Below, one piece after another: positions 47,784-58,842 of a DNA stretch of 64,000 nucleotides. The stretch's first letter is position 1, and each line of letters starts with the position of its first letter. The notes beneath the pieces are model-generated. The model was given only the letters and a program-made list of their open reading frames with translations, did no database searches and was not told where the DNA came from. This DNA comes from Tridacna crocea (Eukaryota; Mollusca; Bivalvia; Cardiida; Cardiidae): contig OX031056.1 of the NCBI GenBank assembly GCA_943736015.1, forward strand, positions 66,367,277 through 66,431,276, given 5' to 3'. The translations under genes were made by a program, and so were the position numbers.

Positions 47784-48317
47784 AAACCTGTCTTCAAGGC
47801 CTGAAAAGTGCCCGATTTTTCTGAGAAGATAAATAATTTAGTGATGAGTAAAAAAAAACTGTTTAAATTTGAGATCAAGAAAAAAGATGTACCAAACCAA
47901 AATGTCTGAGCAAGATAAAAACAGCAAATCATGCTATCACCAGGGCATTTTCACATAAAAGATATTGCATACAAAGATTCGGCAGACAAGAGTACATAAA
48001 AAGTAGACGTAGAATACACCGAGAAAAAAATGTCAAAGTATCATGCAAACATTTCTCTCGCTCAGTTGGGTCAATGTACTCACAAACGTAAAACCAGGCT
48101 GAAAGGACGAAATTTACTTTCATAATACAAAACATAAATTTTGACAACCATACCACACAGACATGCAGTGAGCATGAACAATATAAGATCAACTATGATT
48201 GTACAATGTTAGCAAGTGCAATTTTGTTGGTATCTGAGGATTCATGTGTAATTTTTCTGCAATTATCAAGTTGCCATAAAAAGCCAGTTTCCAGATAACA
48301 AACACTACTAAGGTAGG

Positions 48318-48490
48318 TGTCCACCCACCATTCCTAGGAGATTCTTTGTCTGATAGAACAAGGAAGTTACACAATTTCTGATTAGCAAAACCATTTTGTT
48401 TAGCCAATTGATGTGTTACTTTTAAATCAGGAAATTCTTGGGAATAAGATTAAGAATGTTCTTAATATTGGTTGGTGAATGTGGACCCAC
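48318..48490. repeat. Family E palindromic element, diverged
   Basis: GTCCACCCACCATTCCTAGG at the left and TTGGTTGGTGAATGTGGACC at the right; centre AAACCATTTTGTTTAGCC. Confidence 0.65.
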
Positions 48491-48698
48491 TAAGCAGGTC
48501 AAGCATCTGGGAAATATCTATATGTAAATGCTTCCAATGTGATTTGGAAAACTTACTTGGAAATTTTAGGCTTGTCTTTCAAATTCAAGGGATATTTAGA
48601 TGAAAACATTTTATTTAGCTTCAATTCAATTGAAAAGCAAATGAGGAAATTAGTCATCGTCTGGTAAGTAGTAAATATGTTGACCTGCACCTCTGTAC

Positions 48699-48915
48699 GT
48701 AACATTTTACTACACAATCCCAAGTTTTAAAGACCCTATTTAAGAAAACCTTTGAAAACATTACAGAAAATGGCGGCAAGCAACATTTACTCCTTTTTCT
48801 GACTATGTTTTCTATCTTTAACAAATTACCGGTTTTAGGACATATTATAATTATGTCATCTGTAAATGCTTTCAAGTTGGATGAGTCAAACATTTTGTCA
48901 TCTGGTAAAGGGTTA
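48699..48915 (+). mobile_element. TTAA MITE family A, worn
   Basis: ACATTTTACTACACAATCCC to GGTAAAGGGTTAA; loop lost. Confidence 0.7.
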
Positions 48916-49405
48916 AATGAGAGCTTTACACACATACTATTTGAAGCAGGATAATAGCCTCAGTACACACCAAAATTATTTTAATATAATAAAGCAAATA
49001 CTGTGCAGGACATTCATCATGCACAAATAGGACAAAAACAACAATGACAACATGAAAAACAAAATATTCAAAATTCAAGTGAGAAAAACAACACATACAT
49101 CTTTCCCTGAAAACTTGTATTCAAGATATATTTTTCTGAGGATTTGAGACAACTTGTCTTAATCAGTGAATAAGACCTTCTTCTTATGAATTCTTTACAC
49201 AGTTGGCCATAAAATATACCTACATTATATGTATATCAAAAACATTTTGTTACTTGTGACTGCCTTCTAAAACATTTATATTGATATGATTTACACACAC
49301 AGAGTTCATTGTGATGAACTTGCATGAAAAAACATTTACATCAAAAAGACATAAATGTAACTGGTCTGCTTTATCCAATTTTATTACCATCTTGAAATTA
49401 ATAAC

Positions 49406-49634
49406 TTAACTCTTTACCACACGAGAAAATTTTAGACTGGTCCAAATGAAAGCATTTTCAGATGACAACATAAAGGTGACTGAAAAATTGAAATTTGTTC
49501 TGGGAAGGGTAGAAAACACTGTAGGAAAAGGAGAAAATGCTGGTTACCAGCATTTTCTCCTTTTCCCACAGTGTTTTCAAAAGGCTTCTTTCTCAAGGGC
49601 GTCAAAAGTAGGGATTGTGTGGTAATGGGTTTTA
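49406..49634 (-). mobile_element. TTAA MITE family A
   Basis: 5' TTAA, 3' GGGTTTTAA; near-perfect hairpin. 48916-49405 before it is unassigned. Confidence 0.85.
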
Positions 49635-49660
49635 AAACAAGGAGTGACATTTTTTTCTGA

Positions 49661-49880
49661 TCAACCCGTTACCACACAATCACAAGCTTTTACAACCCTG
49701 AGAAAGATTTTAAAAAACATCATGGAAAAAGAAAATGCTGGTAACCAACAAATTCTCCTTTTCCAACCAGGTTTTTTTTTTAAACCCTTAGAAAGGCATA
49801 TCATATCATTTGAATGAAGTTCAATTTGTGGTCTGCAAATGCTTTCAAATTGGGAGGTCTAGAATTTTATGATTTGATCA
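49661..49880 (+). mobile_element. TTAA MITE family A, worn
   Basis: CAACCCGTTACCACACAATC; hairpin partly lost; 3' end degraded. Confidence 0.7.
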
Positions 49881-49962
49881 ACTTTAGCATTAAAATTGAT
49901 GATTTTGCTGCTGATAACTTTTTGCACATCCTTGTAACCTAAAGGTTACCATGGAATTAGGC

Positions 49963-50191
49963 TTAACCCTTTCCCAAACAATCCCCGGTTTTCACGGGTC
50001 TGGAATAGTAGCCTTTTGAAAACATTGTGGGAAAAGGAGAAAATGCTGGTTACCAACATCCTCTCCTTTTCCCACAATGTTTTCTAACCTATCATAGACA
50101 GAAATCATCTTTTCAGCAAGAGTTGAACTGTCCTCTGCAAATGCTTTCAATTTGGTCTAGTCCAAAAGTTTGTCGTTTGGGAAAGGGTTAA
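49963..50191 (+). mobile_element. TTAA MITE, CAAACAATCCCCGG subtype
   Basis: TTAA both ends; hairpin loop GGTTACCAACATCC. Confidence 0.85.
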
Positions 50192-50265
50192 TACAATGAA
50201 TATATATTTTGAAACACCAGTTACAAAACTAGAAATTGCTCATCATGACCTATTTTTACTTTTAC

Positions 50266-50342
50266 TCCTTACTGCACAACCCTGTGGGAGATGGCTTTTG
50301 AAATCATTGTGGGAAAAGAAGAAAATGCCGGTAACCAGAATC
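50266..50342 (+). mobile_element. TTAA MITE fragment
   Basis: Left end and left arm (ACTGCACAACCCTG, GGGAAAAGAAGAAAATGCCGG). Confidence 0.5.
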
Positions 50343-51519
50343 TCCAGTATGTAACATGTGTGAACTGTAATATTGAACATCTAGATACAAGTAAATAATT
50401 TATGATCTGCGACTCATAATAACTGTTTAGTGCTGGACAGGATTTCACAGTTGTTAGTTCAATTTCTACATTCAACAATCTTTCATAATGGGCTCACATT
50501 TTCATCACAGTGAGAAAACAGTCACAAATTATCCATGCTGTTCTGAATTTACTTACAAAGACCTTTGTGCCAGGAGACTAAAATAATAATTATCATCAAA
50601 ATAAAGAATTGCTTTTTCAACTAGGTTAAAAACTGTCATAATAAAAGACACTATACAGACACATAGTTACATACAAATAAAATAAAGACATTTCGTCCAT
50701 TAGCGACTATTTAACTCTTTTCAATGTGCCATCATCTATTTGATTCTTGAATAAAGCCTAGTAAAGGGAAATGACGAATATATGAGGTGATGCAGTGTCA
50801 TAACTGAAATAATGTTGAAAGCAGTATAGAACACAAATCCACCCATCAATCAAACCAATCAATATTCCTCATTAATTCTTTATAATCTGCAGAACTGTAG
50901 TAACTTACTATTATGCATGACTGCACTGATATATAACTAGAAAAACAAAAATGCCTCTATAAAATGGGGTGTTGTGCATGAATGGCATAATGTGCATATA
51001 TAGTCAACTCTTAGCATGTGTTTCATAACTATTTAGTTGCTTTTGCAGCAAATGTAGGTCAAGAACAGACTGCATAGAACATCCAGTCTGATCTATAACC
51101 TTGATCAGTCTGATCCAGTCTGATCCATAACTGTCAGCTATGTTGAGATGTACCTGAAAAGGCAGCCTTGAAATAATGCCAACTTTGCTATATGTAAATA
51201 ATGGACAATTTTGCTTGGAGTTTTACTGGTTGAAGAAATTGCTTGACAAGGAAATAACCATGGGAACTGAACATAATATTTTGGTAAAAGAAAACATTTT
51301 ATTTTTTCCTTCAAATAAAAAAACAAAGAACAAAATACAGTGGTAGGATTCTTGATGTTCAAGGGTCTGTCTACTGCTTAACTCCAGGGAAATCATGTGA
51401 GTACATATTATTGCAATAACTGATGTCTTTTAGGAGGAGGGATCTTAATGTAGGACATGGGTAGACAAGGACGTTTATGTTTTACTTACAGGCAAAACTT
51501 TAGCTGCTGAAAGATAATC
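50343..51519. other. Unassigned intron with SINE tail and family G pieces
   Basis: 50790-50880 ends in CATAACTGAAATAATGTTGA, the SINE 3' core, then CAATCAAACCAATCAAT. 51060-51130 has repeated CAGTCTGATC family G motifs. Nothing else supported. Confidence 0.5.
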
Positions 51520-51796
51520 TTAACCTTTTACCACAGAATCCCAACTTATAATGATCCTATGCAAGAATCCTTTTGAAAACATAGTGGGAAAAGGAGAAAA
51601 TGCTGGTGACAGTGTTTTCTACCCTTCCAACAACAAATTGCAATCTTTCAACCACATTTATTGAGTCATCTGCAAGCGCTTTAAAAAATTCTGACTCTGG
51701 TTACCAGCATTGTCTTCTTTTCCCACAGAGTTTTAAAGTTTTCAAATGGCCTCTTCCTCATAGTCCCTAAAAGTCATCTTGTGTGGTAAAGGGTTA
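51520..51796. mobile_element. Composite TTAA MITE
   Basis: A shortened plus copy (to about 51690) runs into the right half of a minus copy (GGTTACCAGCATTGTCTTC to GTGGTAAAGGGTTAA). Confidence 0.65.
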
Positions 51797-51957
51797 AAAA
51801 GGGTCAACATTTTAAACAGTATAACTTCAACATTATTTTGACTGTAAGGTTTCTCAGGGTATCCTAATTGCAGGGTGGGATCAGTGCTCATTTCAAACAG
51901 GCAAAAATGGTCAAGAAATCTGTGAAGGATGAATTTGTTGTTTAAAGGAATAGATGG

Positions 51958-52075
51958 ACCTGGGACCATATTCACCAATCATTTTAAATTTCAAAACAAG
52001 CAATCTGGTTGGCTGCAAATCAGACAATCAGCCAATCAAACAACCAGAATGCAGAAATGAATTTAGAATGATAGA
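51958..52075. repeat. Family E-like relic
   Basis: GGGACCATATTCACCAATCAT and a central palindrome CTGGTTGGCTGC...GCCAATCAAACAACCAG; right end lost. Confidence 0.45.
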
Positions 52076-52278
52076 TGATATGGCAATTCATGTTTTGTTC
52101 TTACTTTCTTGAAATTTTTTTCATCCTGGCATGTAAAATATGAAACAAAATTTTGTTAATTGATAAAAGTTAGTAGTCACCATTATTATCGAAGGCAGTC
52201 TGATATAGAAACATAACTCCTTGGAAAAGGGAGGTCACTCACAACGACCAACTTCTCCCATTTCCTACAATAGCTTAT

Positions 52279-52476
52279 GGGTCCGTATTCACCAACCATT
52301 CTTAAGAACCTTCTTTGTCCTACTCTCCAGAATTTTCTACATTTGTAAGTAACACAACTTCTGATTGGCTAAACCGAACGGTTTAGCCAATCAGAAGTTG
52401 TGTTACTTACAACTTTTGGAAACCTTGGAGAATAAGACTAAGAATATTCTCAAGAATGGTTGGTGAATACGGGTCC
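52279..52476. repeat. Family E palindromic element
   Basis: GGGTCCGTATTCACCAACCA and inverse; centre TAAACCGAACGGTTTA is a perfect palindrome. Confidence 0.85.
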
Positions 52477-52759
52477 AGGTGTATCAAGCCCTAACTGATA
52501 CAGAGCATTCTTAGACTTGTCCAAATTGAAAACATTTGAAGCTGAATGTGGCTGAAGAAATTGTTAGTTTCTTCAAAGGCGTAGAAATCACATTTTGAAA
52601 ACAGAGGAAATTACCCTATCCGGGAAAGACGCTAACTGCTCAAATGTTTATTAGCATAAGGGTAACATAACAAATTGAGCTTTCTTATCACAGTCCTGTC
52701 AGAGAGCAGTTTAATCATAAAAAACAAATCGCCCTGTCACTGAACCATAGCTGCAGATA

Positions 52760-52890
52760 ATGGAGAGAAATTGTCAGAGTACTGCATAATTTTTGATATT
52801 GTGTATCTAGAAACCCATGTTGTGGGTACTTAATACAATTTTCTCATCTAGACAATTCTGATATCTATGTACAATGGTTTCAGAGAATAA
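52760..52890. repeat. Family D relic
   Basis: AACCCATGTTGTGGGTACTTA and a worn right arm (GACAATTCTGATATCTATG). Confidence 0.45.
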
Positions 52891-53160
52891 GCAATACTTT
52901 TAGATATAGGATTGAAGCCCACAGGAACACTGTAACCATTAGCTTCCTGAAGGTTGTTAAAATCCCCCTGTGATTATGCAGCAATATGCCATATCTACAC
53001 AACATAAAACATATGCCACTGTTGGCAATGTCAACAGCCACATCTCAGAAATGGTATAATCTCTAACCTTAAAACCTAAGCAAAAGAAATTTCTAACTGA
53101 ACATCTGCCATTTCTAAGTAAAACAAGGTTTTCTCCCCAATTTTCCTGGATATACAGTCA

Positions 53161-53350
53161 TTAACTCTTTACCAAATGACAAAATCTTAGACAAGGCCAA
53201 ATTGAAAGCATTTTGCAGACAACAATTTGAATGTGGCTAAGATGATGGAATTCATTCTGGTTACCAGCATTTTCTCCTTTTCCCACAATGTTTTCAAAAG
53301 GCTTCTATCTTAGGGTCGTAAAAACCAGGGATTGTTTGGTAAAGGGTTAA
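53161..53350 (-). mobile_element. TTAA MITE family A, left hairpin arm lost
   Basis: TTAA both ends, 190 bp; jumps from the left flank to TGGTTACCAGC. Confidence 0.8.
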
Positions 53351-53467
53351 AACTACACTGTCCTGTTTGGTAAGACATTCTTGAAGAGAGAGGGATTGAT
53401 TTTGCTCTTATTATAATTTTCATTCTAGGCTGAAAATATCTAAAAGGTTTATTTGGTGCTATGAAGG

Positions 53468-53672
53468 TTAACACTTCACCTTACGAAAAATATAGACTGG
53501 TCCAAATTGAAAGCATTGGCAGACAGCAAAATAAAATTGCATAAAATTATGGAAGGGTAGTAATGTTGTGAGAGAAGACAGAAATGATGTTTACCAGCAA
53601 TTTCTCCTTTACCCCCATTGTTTTCAAGAGTTGTCTTCTTCAGGGTCATTAAAATGGGGTTGTGTGGCTGTA
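53468..53672 (-). mobile_element. TTAA MITE, 3' truncated
   Basis: TTAACACTTCACCTTACG; worn hairpin; cut at GGGGTTGTGTGGC where a SINE starts. Confidence 0.65.
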
Positions 53673-53945
53673 TCGGTTGTGTTGGGGTTTAATGCCACTT
53701 TAACAGCTAACGACCTTTGGTCATATCATGGTGGTCGGTGATGCACATATGTTTCCTGGCTTTCTCACACCGGTACTAACACAACTTTCTTACCAAAGCC
53801 ACTGACTATTTTTCTCACATGCTTCAGCAGGGGTAAAAGGCGAAAATACGCCAGAAAGACAGTTTGCCTCAACTGGGTATCAAACTCACAACCACCAGGT
53901 CATGAGTCAAACACGCTCACCACTGAGTCACACAGACGGGCCTGT
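53672..53945 (-). mobile_element. SINE, tRNA-derived, near full length, reverse
   Basis: Same family as 21464-21733: GGGGTTTAATGCCACTTTAA then CATATGTTTCCTGGC; tRNA-like head inverse of GGTTGTGAGTTTGATACCC and TGACTCAGTGGTGAG. Confidence 0.8.
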
Positions 53946-54079
53946 GGTAAAGAGCTCATTTGTTTCAAGAATAAGATGACATCAGACAGAATGAATCAAA
54001 CTGTCTTTATGATGAATCTTCAAGTGTGTTTGTAAGGGAACTGAAAATCTAATCTATTCATGTACCATTATATCCATTA

Positions 54080-54222
54080 CCATTCTATCCTTTTTTCACA
54101 ATGTTTTAAACCTATTGACAGACAAATTCTGTTATTTGAATCACCTATAAACATGTCATTTGAAGAATTATCGTTTTACATTCTGACAAGTCGAAAGTTT
54201 TCTCATTTAGCAAAGAACTAAG
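54080..54222. mobile_element. TTAA MITE fragment
   Basis: Right arm TTTTTTCACAATGTTTTAAAC and worn right flank. Confidence 0.4.
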
Positions 54223-54261
54223 TAAGAATCATGTAGCATCAAATCTAATATTTCTGCATCC

Positions 54262-54465
54262 TGAAGACTGTCCCAAACTCAACATGTTGGCAGATGACAA
54301 TTTTGTATTTGATGAAAATGGCAGAAAGTTTTCCGATAGGCTAGAAAAACACTGTGGGAAAAGGAGAAATTGCTCGTTACGAGCAATTTCTCCTTTTCCC
54401 ACAGTGTTTTCTAAAGACTTGTACTGTAGACACGTAAAAACCAGGGCTTGTCTGGGAAAGAGTTA
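54262..54465 (-). mobile_element. TTAA MITE family C
   Basis: Left end worn; hairpin GGAGAAATTGCTCGTTACGA with its inverse is perfect; 3' GGGAAAGAGTTAA. Confidence 0.8.
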
Positions 54466-54674
54466 AACACAACAATCATCAAGTCTGAGATAATTACAGT
54501 GAACAGCCAAAGGCTACCAGATACTTCGACATGATCTGTTTTATTCATGGTGGATCCCAATTTATTAGAATGATTCTTTACTCAAAATGAGTGAATCTTT
54601 ACATTCATCCTGCTCAATCTGTATAGCTGTTCAGTGTCATTAACATACATCTTGTTAAGTTTTTTGGCAACCTA

Positions 54675-54885
54675 TTTCCAAATAATACCAAGTTTTAATG
54701 ACCTCGACAGTTAGAGCTCTTGGAAATATGGTGGCAGAAGGAAAAACCACCAGCAAAAATCATTTTCTCCATTTCTGACAATGTTAACTATCATTTCATA
54801 GACAAATCTCATCATACAAGCTGCCTTTAATTTCTTTTCTGTAAACACTTAAAATTGGACAAATGCAAAAAACTGTCATCTCGAA
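54675..54885 (+). mobile_element. TTAA MITE relic
   Basis: CTATTTCCAAATAATACCAAG, ATCATTTTCTCCATTTCTGAC, AAAACTGTCATCTCG. Confidence 0.4.
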
Positions 54886-55129
54886 AAAAAATGAGGATGA
54901 CTGAAAAAAAGTAGGTCAGAGAAGGGTAATGATCTGACTGCATATCTGTGCAGGATGATCTAGGTCTATAATACCTATTAAAAAAACTTTCATATCATAT
55001 CATGAAATGTTAAGTCATATGTACCATATAGGTATTATATTATTTTTTGTTTTTGTACAAATTCAACCATTTTTCTGTGTAGTGTATCAAAGTGAAAACC
55101 ATGTAATCCTCCAATTCATTCCTCTCTCA

Positions 55130-55298
55130 CAGGTGACCATTCTTTTGAGGATGATCAAGTGGGAAAGCAGCCAGTGACTTGGGAAGAAATTTACCGGTAA
55201 AAGTAACTCCAGGAACCCATGGCTAGGTGCACTGGTCGTCACGATATAACTGAAATAATGTTGAAAATGGCGTTAAACACCATACAATCAATCAATGT
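55130..55298 (+). mobile_element. SINE, 5' truncated or diverged
   Basis: Ends with GTTGAAAATGGCGTTAAACA then CCATACAATCAATCAATG, the full 3' core in sense orientation. 55300-56677 that follows has no feature I can support apart from a short GT run near 56067. Confidence 0.65.
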
Positions 55299-56677
55299 AA
55301 TTCTCCATCCTGTTTACTATCACTATTACACTGACTGCAGAGGCTATGCATGAAGAAGTTACACAACACAAAGCATGTTAAAGCAACCATTTTATCCTGC
55401 ACTTCATGTTTTTGTATTAAGATGCTTCCAAAGTACCTATAGTTGTACAGAGTGACAATCATGCCATTGCCTTCGAACAACTTTTTCCCTTTAGAACTGC
55501 TAATCTATTACTGAAACATTGTTTGTTGCTGCTTGTACAAGAAAATTAGACAGCTGACCACGGTGAAAACCCAAGTAAAAACAGCAGGAAAAGCCTTAGT
55601 TTAGAAATGACATCTAGGATTTGACCTAATGGTCCAGTTTTGTACAAAGCATAACCAAAATTAAAACTTATATTCTAGAACCATATCCTCACCTGTAACA
55701 AAAATATTGAGGTGACTTATATTTTGACACTGTATCTATTTTTCAAAAGGTCATCATCATTACTGTAGGACTTGGAGTCATTCAGTCTTGTGACCTTTAA
55801 AGCATCACACATTGCACATTTATTTGATTTCAAGCACTAACATTCTTTATGCTTTTGAATAACTTGCACAAAAAGTCATACAAGATAACAACAAGACAAA
55901 ATATTTTAATTTTCACAGTCATAGGTCTGTATTAACTTAATTGTAATTATACTCACACATGTACAAGCCAATTATTGAGACAAACAGAGAGTTTTATTGA
56001 AATTAGGACCAAACTATAATGGCCTTTAGATTAAGTTTTTACTGTATTATGATTTTGTAAGTGTTTGTGTGTGTGTTTGACCACAGGTGTATATTACTCG
56101 ACCAAAACGTTACAAAGAAACACATTCTGAGAAAGATTTATGTAAATTCCGGCAGACCTGTAGGCTCTTTGGGTAATACCAAAGATTTCTTTTTATTACA
56201 ATGCCAAACATGGAAACAGGAGAATAAGAACAGCTTGCCTTTGAGCATTTGTGCTCAGATTAAGCCAAAAATTGTTACCAATTTCCTACCCTTTTTTTCT
56301 CTCTTTTTTTTTAATTGCAAATTTTGATGAGTTTAAAATCTGAACATGAAGCAAAGTCAATTAATGATAAAATCTAAACTACTTCATGATTAGGACTAAC
56401 TAACCTTTGTACAAAACTTTATTAATGACACACAGTTACTTGAATGAAATAGGTTACTTTTCCGACTATATAACTATAACCAGACATTACAATTCTATAA
56501 CTAACTTAATCACAATATCCTACAAAGTATGCTGTGCATCAGACTACTGAAGTGTTCTGTAGTCTGATCATAACCTAAGTTAACAACAAAACTCAAGTTG
56601 TCCCTTCCACCCTTAGGGTTAAGTACTTGAAAACTACAAGAATTAACAACACAAAACAACAAGTAAGATTGAAGTTT

Positions 56678-56930
56678 TTAACTCGTTACCAAAAGAAGAA
56701 CCAAAATGATCGAACCAAAAGAAGAAAGTCTCCAAAACTTTTATGGAAAAAAATGCTGCTTATCAGCATTTTCTCCTTTTCCAACCATGCTTTCCAACAT
56801 ATCGAAGAACTTTCTGCTAATTTCAACAAAGTCTGAATTTGACATGCTAATTTCACCAAATCTAAGTTTGTCAACTGAAGATGCTTGCAGTTTAGAACAG
56901 TCTTAAAGTTGCTGTTTGGTAACAGGTTAA
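56678..56930 (+). mobile_element. TTAA MITE, worn
   Basis: TTAACTCGTTACCAAAAGAAG to GGTAACAGGTTAA; the hairpin lacks much of the left arm. Confidence 0.65.
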
Positions 56931-57007
56931 AAGGTATCTTGTCCACCCTGTCAGATACTCATATGTTTCTTATGCAAGGGTGTATAGGCTTTAAGTTTTT
57001 TGCTATC

Positions 57008-57193
57008 TTAGACCATTACCACACAATCCCTACTTTTGACACCCCTTGAGAAAGAAGCCTTTAGAAAACATTGTGGGAAAAGGAGAAAATGCTTCACAAA
57101 CAAATTTCAAATTTTCAGTCACTTTTATTTTGTCGTCTGCAAATGCTTTCAATTTGGACCAGTCTAAAATATTTTTGTTTATTAATGAGTTAA
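57008..57193 (+). mobile_element. TTAA MITE family A, right hairpin arm lost
   Basis: 186 bp; breaks off at GGAGAAAATGCT and resumes at TTCACAAACAAATTTC. Confidence 0.8.
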
Positions 57194-57349
57194 GTCAAGC
57201 AGACATCACTTTCTAAAGAAGTTTGCAATTTACATTAATCCCGTTGCCATGGACATTTGAGACAGTCATGAAGGCCAAGAAAGCTTGTTTTAACTCTTTC
57301 ACAAACATGTAAACTCAAGCCATTTCAACAGCTGAAATACTATCCACTG

Positions 57350-57576
57350 AAAGTTTGTTTGTCTGGTGTTTTACGCCACTTTCAACATTATTTCAGCCAT
57401 ATCAATGCGACAGTTCACATGTTCATGTTTCCTGGATTTCACCAGTACTATGCTAGGTTCTGAAGTGTCTTACCCAAGGACACCTCCTGTGAAAAACCCA
57501 GTGGAGCTAGTGCGACTCGAATCCCAGATCTCCTGTTCACGAGCCCTACACTTTACCACTGAGCCACACAGGACCC
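57350..57576 (-). mobile_element. SINE, tRNA-derived, second subfamily, reverse
   Basis: Starts AGTTTGTTTGTCTGGTGTTT; core inverse of GGCGTAAAACACC; head inverse of GGGATTCGAGTCGC and GTGTGGCTCAGTGGTA. Interior (AAGGACACCTCCTG) differs from the other SINEs. Confidence 0.78.
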
Positions 57577-57597
57577 CATCCACTGAAAGACTTATAT

Positions 57598-57825
57598 TTA
57601 ACCCTTTATCCCATAAGGTATTTCTATGGTATCTCTAATTGACCCTACATAACAGCAACGATGAAGCTGTTTCTTAGGTGTACATGACACCTTTGATAGC
57701 ATAGAAAACACTGTGGCAAAAGGTGAAATTGCTCGTCATGAGCAATTTCACCTTTTGCCACAATGTTTTCCAAAGGCTCCTACAAGCAATGCGTAGAAAT
57801 GAGTATCTATGGAATAAAGGGTTAA
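57598..57825 (-). mobile_element. TTAA MITE family B
   Basis: Full-length reverse copy with a perfect hairpin. Confidence 0.87.
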
Positions 57826-58504
57826 GAGAACTAGCAAAACAATAGGATAGTATGCATCTAAAAATCAGACATCACATTCTGCGCGGCGTGATCTTAATCT
57901 ATGCTACCCTCAGAGGCCCCCGTCTCCATTCGTTGTGCTGAAAGGATTTAAGCTTCTCTTTCAGATCAATTTCTAATATTTTACTAGGCTCAAACCAATT
58001 TAGACACACTGATTAGGAGGTTGAAAGGTGGCCTACAGGTGAGATCCAGCTTAATTTCATACAGCAAATAGACTGGTTATTGTGTTTATTTCATGTTACA
58101 TGCCATTGCTTGAATAATAGTAAATTGTGTGACTGCTGTGACAGCTGCCTGATGACACTTTCATCATAACTTATTATTGTACAGGTTATTTTTCAGCAAA
58201 ATATCATGAGAAAATGATTAAACAAATGATTTAACGAATCCTTTAAAAGGAGATTCTCATTCACATTTCAGTTGGTTCCTATCACAGAACTGACGTCTTC
58301 TTAGTTAATTCACATTTCTGGTGAATTTTAAACACATCATCTACTTGTAAATGATTTATCCCATCTTGCAGCAGTTCATGTTTGAAAACATTGTATCAAG
58401 GCCCTTTTTTTCCATCAAAAACATTTATCTTCTGCTACAACTTTTCAATAGGGATTCATACATTCATCATTAATATGTAGCTATCTGGTGCATTTCAGGT
58501 GGTA
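57826..58504. other. Unassigned
   Basis: Family G trace at 57870-57915; otherwise nothing recognised on either strand. Confidence 0.45.
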
Positions 58505-58732
58505 TTAACCCGTTACAATCCCTACTTTTGACGACTCTGAGATAGAAGCCTTTAGAAAACATTGTGGGAAAAGGAGAAAATGCTGGTAACCAGCATTTTC
58601 TCCTTTTTCCACAATGTTTTCTACTCCTCACAAAACAAATATCAATTTTTTTTCAGTCACTTTTTATTTTGTCATCTGCAAATGCTTTCGATTTGGATAA
58701 GCCTAAAATAATGTCCTTTGGTAAATAGTTAA
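58505..58732 (+). mobile_element. TTAA MITE family A
   Basis: TTAACCCGTTACAATCCC lacks CACACA at the left; hairpin intact. Confidence 0.86.
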
Positions 58733-58776
58733 GTGTATACCACAGCAGTATTTTATTCAACTTATTTCATTCTTAC

Positions 58777-58842
58777 TTCATTTGATGACAGAAAATATGA
58801 AAGCTTCTTGGCCTTGAAATCCATTGCAATATTCAGCCGATC
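58777..58842 (-). CDS. Candidate 66-nt exon, 22 codons, phase 0-0
   Basis: Open frame between an acceptor (GTCTCATTTAG) and a donor (GTAAGA), reading DRLNIAMDFKAKKLSY, FLSSNE. It has no homology I recognise. Phase 0-0 would let it sit as a cassette before the GELE exon, or it may belong to nothing. Chance open frames of this length are common, so confidence is low. Confidence 0.22.

Noticed and set aside
47929-48192. 87-codon minus-strand frame, Cys- and Leu-rich
   Set aside because: No family resemblance, no splice context, AT-rich low-complexity wording; a chance frame.
55200-56677. Possible N-terminal or P-loop myosin exon upstream of 36058
   Set aside because: I looked on the minus strand through 36059-64000 for GESGAGKT and VIQYLA in reverse complement and found nothing; reported as absent, not as a feature.
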